Assembly: GCA_928085145.1 (NCBI GenBank)
Contig: OV725083.1
Span: forward strand, 42,655,728 to 42,719,727
Length of the DNA stretch: 64,000 bases
Origin: Nezara viridula
Taxonomy: Eukaryota; Arthropoda; Insecta; Hemiptera; Pentatomidae
Direction of reading: 5' to 3'
The notes below the pieces were generated by a model. The model saw nothing but the letters and a program-made list of their open reading frames with translations. It was not told the DNA's origin and searched no databases. Shown here in pieces: positions 57,380 to 64,000 of this stretch; the first letter of the stretch is position 1, and every line of letters starts with the position of its first letter. Made by a program: the position numbers and the translations under genes.

Positions 57380-57885
57380 AGAAACCACTTTGTATCTCTT
57401 TCTCTGTATATATTTGTGATCCTACATTTTTAACACCTTTAATTCTCTCCTTTTCAGTTTTATACATTATTTCTTATTTTGTATAAATAGAGGAAGATTA
57501 ACGCGCTTTTACTTTCATAAGTTATTTTGGATCAGAACATGTAAAGTTCAATTATGATAATTCATTGGTGTTTCGTCTAGAGGATTTGTGTTATAATTTT
57601 TACTAAAATAAGGTTACCTCTTCTTAACTAAAACAATAATAGTTTTGGCATTGATAAAAATGTGACTTATACATCAGATAAATCTATATTAAATATAAAA
57701 TGTGTTTGTTCAAATTAAAAAAACAAAACAATTTGTTTGGTCATGAAGTGATAAAAGTCTTATTTTGGTAAAAGTGATGAGCTCTTTTGATCAAACACCA
57801 GTGAATTGGTAATGAATTAGTCACAAAATATTTGGATATGTTGTTTCTACATGATGATTGGTATACTGCCAGTTTTGAGGACTGT

Positions 57886-57891
57886 AATAAA
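57886..57891 (+). terminator. GMPS polyadenylation signal
   Basis: AATAAA 507 bases after the stop, followed within about 50 bases by a T/GT-rich downstream element. Other near-canonical hexamers follow at about 58070, so alternative ends are possible. Confidence 0.6.
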
Positions 57892-60800
57892 CGTTGCCTT
57901 TGTCACCATTTGTCCATCTATGTAAATATTTGTTTTGTTTTTTTTAACATATAAAATTAATTATATATTATCCATCACTCAGCCTTGTTAATATTATTTG
58001 GAAATTTTGTCTTCAAATTAAACACGATATATAAGTGGAAATGCATGTAGTAAAAAAAAAAAAAAAATTTGTAAATAAATTGTTCAATGTTTCTTTTTCT
58101 TAAATTTAGTTGCAGAAAATAAAAAAAATCTGTAATATTATCTTTGTAAATAATTATGGTATAAAATAGAACCATTCCTCTCATTTTACAAACTTCAGGT
58201 TCATTTTTATTGGTAATTATGAGAATATTTAGCAACAAGGGCAGAAATATATTTTCATAGATTAATTTTGTACTTTTTTTTAAAATGTTGTTTCCTTGTA
58301 ACTTTATTAAAGCCTATTATTTGTAAAAATGTTGAAATATTATTTGTATGTAATTAAAAAAAAAAAAATAACAAAAATTGAAATGATTGTGGTAGATGTT
58401 TTATATTTGTCTGTAAATGAAAGTCGGAAGATGAAAAAGATAATGATTATATTTATGCTAAAATTTTGGTTGAACCATATGGTTTATGAAATAAAATTAT
58501 TTATAGAATTTAATGATTTTGTTTAATACTTCAGATTTTATATTTTTTTCTTTCTCATTTTTTCTCTCATTTAATTTAATTTTGATTTGGAGAAGATATA
58601 TTAGTAGAGATAGTTACCTATTGTGAATTATTTATTTTTATACTTTTTTTTTAAAACTAAATTGGATTATGAAATATCTTTCAAGTGAGCTGCTAATTAT
58701 AGGCTTGCTTTCCTCATTAGCTTTCTTTAATTTTTTTAGGTTTTCTTACTTATTTCTTGTTTTGTTTTTTTTTTTCTTTATCCTCCAAGAGAGAAATCTT
58801 TCATTTGATCACGGGACCTGGCATTACATTTTTTATTTGTTTTTCCAGACAATTTTTTTTTTTGTTTTCAAAAAGTGGTGATAATTAATTATAATGAAAT
58901 TTCAGGTTATTAATTATAGGTAATTAGTTTAGCAGTTACAATAAAACTAAATTATAGTTGAACTGGACTAAACATTGTTTATTTTATTGAGATTTATGCT
59001 GAATTTGGGCTTTGATATTTGTTATAATTTGTTTGTATAGTAGACATATTTGTATAGGTCTTCTATGTTGTTCTCTCAGCTTGTATTTATTTTCCTGTTA
59101 ATACTGAAGCTATGTCATTACAGTATTAATTATTCTTTAGTTTACTATACTTAACATATTTATTATTATCTAATTTTATTATGAAATACCATAATACCAA
59201 TGTGTTATTTTGCTTGATAATAGTAAAGTGTCTAATTATTTAAGTAGGAACATTGAAATATATAATCTCCATTACACCAATGTGATTAAAACATTTTTTG
59301 AATTGGTTACATACATGGATCCCTAATTTACGACTTCAAAAAATAGAATTATGTACGATTGCCCTCTAAAAAAATGTCTTCATGGTATAGTTAGATATTG
59401 GAATTGTTATTTTTTTTAATAAAGAATTTTTATTAGATTTCTTACTCGGTAATAATTATAGAAAAAGAACTTTGATTTACCCGTAATCCTGAATTTGAAA
59501 CTTTCAGTTTAAATGAAAAATGGTGTCATTACTGATATGGTACACTTCGGACTAAATAACTAACTTCTGATGGTACTGTAATTTTCTTGTATTTTTTAAG
59601 AGGAAAAAGAAGGAAGAAAATTGAAAAATTGTCATACTTGATTTTTGTTGTATTGCACCTTTACTCTTATTATTTATGATGAGTAAGTAACAGTGAAGTA
59701 AGTTTGAAATAAGAAACTTCAACAGCTTTGGGTTAACAACATGGGATCTGAATAAAAATAATAATGTGATAGAAAAACCAGAGTGGAATGGCTAACATCT
59801 TAGAAAAATAACAAAAAAATTGTTTATTATTTATGTTATTTATTTATCTTAACTGGAGCGTGTTTACTTCCTTGTTGAATGGTCAAGAATAAAGAGATAA
59901 CGTATAAATTGAGTTGAATATGCCACAAAATGAACAATTTACTATTGTTAACTAATTTTTTTTTTGTTTCTATAATCTGATAAAAAAAATATTTATGGTG
60001 AAAAGTGCTGATCTGGTAAGAGATTATAGCTCTTAAACAGCTTATTAAATTTCTATTTGTGGACCACATTCATGATGAAATAATTATTTGGCATCAGGCT
60101 ATATTTGGAGTCACTCACATCATATATACTAACTACAGTACGGTAAGATGAAGAAACGCCTTGGTTGTATTGTTTTGTACTCTATAATTTCCTCCAAAAT
60201 ATTACTGTCATATCAAAAAGAAGTCACAAAAAAGTATTAGTTATTATTTAAAAAATACTTTGTATTAACTTATGAATGGATATTTTAATGTTTCATGAGT
60301 AATGGGTGGATCGTGGAATAAAGAAGTAAGTATCCAGAAAAAACAAAATAAGTGCTGTGTGAGGAATCACTGATGGCTGATCAATATATATCTTTTAGGA
60401 AATTTTAACCACACTTGTGTTTTTCGATATAACCAACATTTGGTATTAAAGTGAAAGAACCTGATGATTTTACAGCATTTAACTGAAAATAAGAAAGCCA
60501 GATTGCATATTTTCTGAGTAAACAAGTCTATATTAAATGGCCTTGAAAATTTGGAAGTTACAAATGAGTACATATTGTTTTTTCTTATAAAATTATGTTT
60601 TTCCTCAAAATATTGCTATAATATAAATAGATTGATTGTGGTTTGTTATTAAATGGAAACATATTCAATTCCAATTTTTGATTTTCTATTGTAATTCTGT
60701 TGAATATTGAGCACTCATCCTATTCAAAACCAATTATTTTTTCATATTATATGGATTGGTTCTATTCTGCTAAATACTGTCCAATTTATGCAGTAAAAGA

Positions 60801-61690
60801 TGATCCATTAGTCCCAAAATGGATAAATATTTTTCAAAATACACTTCAAAATATTATAACAATATAAATAAAAACCCTTAGTGATATTCTAGACAATAGT
60901 GTTTCATAGAATCTCATTGCATCTTTATGATTCTAATTTTAATCGTAAGATTTGCTGAACTAAATTATCTTAGTTTCGGGCATACATTTTGTCTAATATG
61001 TGTTCAATTTATTATTTTTTCTATTAAGTTAAGCATTTACGGATTTAATTACAGAAAAAAATGTATTATTAAATAAACAAGAGAATATTTGTTGATTATT
61101 TTATGCATAATGAGTAAATATGGAAAATAGTACGTAATATCTGACGTATAGAGTATTAAAGAAAAGTTTGCATACCGTGGATTCATTGCAAAAAGTCTAT
61201 AGGTACTATTTAATAAAATTAAATTATTGTTAAGTACTCAGGTGAATTTTTTTCTCTATAATATCAGAACATTACGCATTTTTCCTAATTATTTTTGATG
61301 CCTACATGGGTTGCTGTCACTTTTAATCACTTAACACGTTTTATTTTTATCAATAAAAAGGTTTAAATTCTTTAAAAACTACTAAAAAGTATAATCATAC
61401 ATCACTAAAAAGTATATAATTCAATCAAAAATTTTCTTTGTGACTTTTTCCAATAAACTGAGGATATGTAGTATATTAAAATTGGACATTATTTAAAACT
61501 AAAGTAATAATCATAAAACAAACAATAAATATTGAAAAAAATGACTATTTTTAATATTTTATTATAATATTGGTTATATTAATCAACGAAACATCGAGAA
61601 AGTCGAAAAAATATATAATTTTAATAATAGTTCTTTTTATTTTTAAAAATGATAACAATCTACTGAAAAACAGACGATTTTAATACTATA
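57892..61690. other. AT-rich intergenic stretch downstream of GMPS
   Basis: No gene, RNA or defined repeat recognised. Open frames here are short and of biased composition. Confidence 0.65.
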
Positions 61691-62125
61691 TTTAAAAAAT
61701 AGTTTAGTTAATTGCCTAAAGATAGCAGCACCTATCGAGAAATCAGCAAACAAATAGACAAGGAAAACAACATGCCGGTAGACAAGGACAGAGAAGGATC
61801 CAAGGAGAGAAATCCAGTTCGAAAATTTTTATTTTGTATTAGGATAGTGGGAGGTCAAAGGAGCTCACTGGTAGAGCTCATGCAGTGAGCCGTTAGTGCT
61901 GCCGTCTTGTGGCAGTCTCTAGAACTACAAGTACACGTGCACTTAACCCTACCTACTAGCTAAGCTCCTGTGACCTCCCACTATCCTAATACCAAATAAA
62001 ATTTTTCGAGCTGGATTTCTCTTGAGGATCCTTCTCTGTCTTTGTCTATCGGCATGTTGCTATCCTTGTCTATTATATTTGTTGATTTCTCGATAGGTGC
62101 TGCTATCTTTAGGCAATTAACTAAA
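61691..62125. repeat. Long inverted repeat, arms about 165 bp
   Basis: Left arm 61691-61865 and right arm 61955-62125 are inverted copies: ttgcctaaagatagcagcac, agacaaggac, gatagtgggaggtca and others in mirror order. The roughly 90-bp spacer is GC-richer. Nonautonomous foldback element suspected. Confidence 0.85.
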
Positions 62126-62310
62126 CTATTTTTTTTAAAATTCAATATTAATATTTTTTTTACAGCTTTCTCGATAGGTGCTTCTATCTTTAGGCAATTA
62201 ACTAAACTATTTTTTAAATATAATATTAATTTTTTTTTTACAGCTTTCTCGATAGGTGCTGCTATCTTTCAGCAATTATTGGAACAATTTTTTTTATATA
62301 ATATTAAAGA
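62083..62310 (+). repeat. Three tandem units of 78-81 bp continuing the inverted repeat's outer end
   Basis: tctcgataggtgct at about 62088, 62170 and 62248, each followed by gctatcttt-ggcaatta and an AT-rich spacer ending tacagct. They produce a repetitive open frame (FSIGAAIFRQLTK), not a gene. Confidence 0.9.
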
Positions 62311-62752
62311 TCGCCAATTTCTCAATATATTGCTATAATATTTGTTTTAATAATCAGTGTTAAAATGATGAATGATTTTTCATATTTTTACTTAGCTACT
62401 TGTACGTTATTTTATTAGTTATTAACTAAATAACTATAGAGATGAAATATAAATGAATGAAGTATAAAAAAAGAATTTATTATCATTTAAAATAACATCA
62501 ATATGTTAATTAATGAAATTATATGATACCATAGAGTGGAACTGAGCAAGAAAATTCATATTTAATATCCGGTAACTAAAAAATAGTTAAATTAGACTTT
62601 AATTTTCATTTAAGGTCTAAAGTTTTGCTATAAAAAAATGAAGAAAACTTAGACTTTCAAAGGTGTTTTCAAAACATTTTTGTTCCTGCAGAATTAAATA
62701 TAGATATTTGATTTTTAACAAACTAATAAAAATAATTTGTTATCTTATATAT

Positions 62753-63440
62753 TATTTCTAAAAAGGTGTTTTTTTGCTGGTATGCTATAACTTCGTCAAT
62801 TCTTCATCAAATCTAATGATTAATCACTCATTTTGAAGATATTTTTCTCCTTCACATGAGAAAAATAGTCGTATCTCCCCGAAATTTCTGAGGAAAAAGT
62901 TATGAAGGAAAATAAACTTTATTTGCTATTAACTCAAAAAGTATGCATTTTTTATGGATTGTACCCATGATTATTAGAAATATTTCTAAATTAACAAACA
63001 AAAAAAAAAACCAAAAAAAATCGGACAATTATTAACAATGATACCATCCAAAATAGATTTGGTATACTTAATTTCTCCCTCTTTAAAGATACTGCATCTA
63101 CTATTGTCTTACTTTTATTTCCTGTCTGATATATACTTTATTATTTATTAAAGACATTTTTTGTTTGTACCTATTATATTTTAAAAAACTTGGACAATCC
63201 CATGACCGAAGCTTTATTTTGGATAATACCTTTTCAGTCAGCATTTAAAAATAGGCCCTAGGCTAAACAATTCGCACAAACATTTTGTTTTTTTAATGTT
63301 AAATCGAACATTGTAGTGGACAGAGGAAACAAAATTAATTCCTCCCTCACATAATACATAGGATCAGCTTAATTCCAAATATTTTTGCTATTTCTTTACT
63401 AAACAAAATTTTCTGTGAATTATTCCTGCCGGTGAAATAG
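62753..63440 (+). mobile_element. Helitron-like nonautonomous element (family H), copy C
   Basis: Starts TCttatatattatttct, preceded by A, and shares the body of copies A and B, including tcagtcagcatttaaaaatagg. The end reads ...gaaatag, followed by T, a one-base change from CTAG. Confidence 0.55.
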
Positions 63441-63603
63441 TGTTTATTTATTTCTATTGGTTCTGATTGTGCTTCCAAAACGCTAGTCTACAGTGGCATA
63501 ATAATACAGTGTGGTCATATGGACTTTTTGATTGGTTGGCTATCTTGGATCGTCCCTTGCTATCTGCTTGATCTATAGGCACCTCAAAACTGTTAAATGT
63601 TCA

Positions 63604-63870
63604 TATTTTATTAGCAGTATTTTAGTTTAGAAGCTTAATTTTGTTGTTTAAGTGATAGGTTTAGTTTATTAATAGGTAGTTTTTATTGAATAACTATACA
63701 TTTTAGTGTTTAAAGTGATAGTTTTGGTTTCACGTTCAGTGATAGGTTTCATTTTCACAGACTCTTATTTTATTAGTGATATTTTCTTTAAAAGTTTAAT
63801 TGTGTTGTTTTAGTAATAGATTTAGTTTACTAATAGCTAGTTTTTATTTAATAGTTATACATAAATGTAG
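63604..63870 (+). repeat. Tandem duplication, period about 160 bp
   Basis: Unit 1 (63604-63710) and unit 2 (63765-63870) share ttttattag, agtttaatt-tgttgttt, tagtttactaata and tagtttttatt in order. Diverged. Confidence 0.7.
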
Positions 63871-64000
63871 TTTTCTTTTATGCCACAATAAGTGGTATGA
63901 TACTCATCATGATTGATTTTTAAGAAATAGATTGTTGTGCTGCAAAAGTTCTGAAATGAAATTATTATGTTTCTTATTATTGAAATTCGAAAACTGTTAA

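Noticed and set aside
62042..62338. 98-codon frame with threefold internal repeat
   Set aside because: Follows the 78-81 bp tandem DNA repeat, whose period is near a multiple of three; no start context or domain.
1..64000. CRISPR arrays, operons, prophage or bacterial genes
   Set aside because: No regularly spaced short repeats or compact coding; spliced genes, SINEs and LINEs show this is an animal genome.

Overview
The window is a stretch of a very AT-rich, repeat-laden animal genome. GT-AG introns, AATAAA sites and many non-LTR and DNA-transposon relics make it eukaryotic. The SPARC and GMP synthase proteins, together with the repeat types, point to an arthropod, most likely an insect; I cannot name the order. 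Nothing prokaryotic is visible, and most open frames in the window are chance or transposon-derived.

Two complete protein-coding genes were reconstructed by hand, both on the + strand, with every splice phase closing. (1) SPARC (osteonectin/BM-40), 11582-21023: seven coding exons, 282 residues, a secreted calcium- and collagen-binding matrix glycoprotein. (2) GMP synthase (glutamine-hydrolysing), 32725-57379: thirteen coding exons, 681 residues, the last step of de novo GMP synthesis. Both appear to start with a noncoding 5' exon: a candidate at 9896-10047 for SPARC, and one ending at a strong donor at 32164/32165, downstream of a TATAAA, for GMPS. The two genes have no obvious functional link; they are simply neighbours.

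Layout. 1-9.9 kb: intergenic, with foldback repeats, a hAT-type MITE and a 1.65-kb element with terminal inverted repeats. 9.9-21.1 kb: SPARC, with a tandem duplication, a Helitron-like copy and a foldback MITE in its introns. 21.1-32.1 kb: intergenic and densely populated by MITEs, including one hAT MITE nested inside another, both characterised by target-site duplications. 32.1-57.9 kb: GMPS, whose large introns carry SINEs, decayed LINE fragments (one with a textbook 5' inversion), MITEs and foldbacks. 57.9-64 kb: intergenic, with a long inverted repeat plus a triplicated tail, another Helitron-like copy and a tandem duplication.

The most interesting signal is a scattered short motif seen at six or more loci: CTGAnGA, a short stem-loop, GAAA, then an NUH triplet, enclosed by a short stem I. 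This is the core of a type I hammerhead ribozyme. It is often present as head-to-head inverted pairs and is usually followed by AATAAAA. The copies at 46177-46218 and 25143-25181 retain every core element and pairing stems. Hammerheads of this minimal kind are known from Penelope-like elements and retrozymes; the host element here is not identified.
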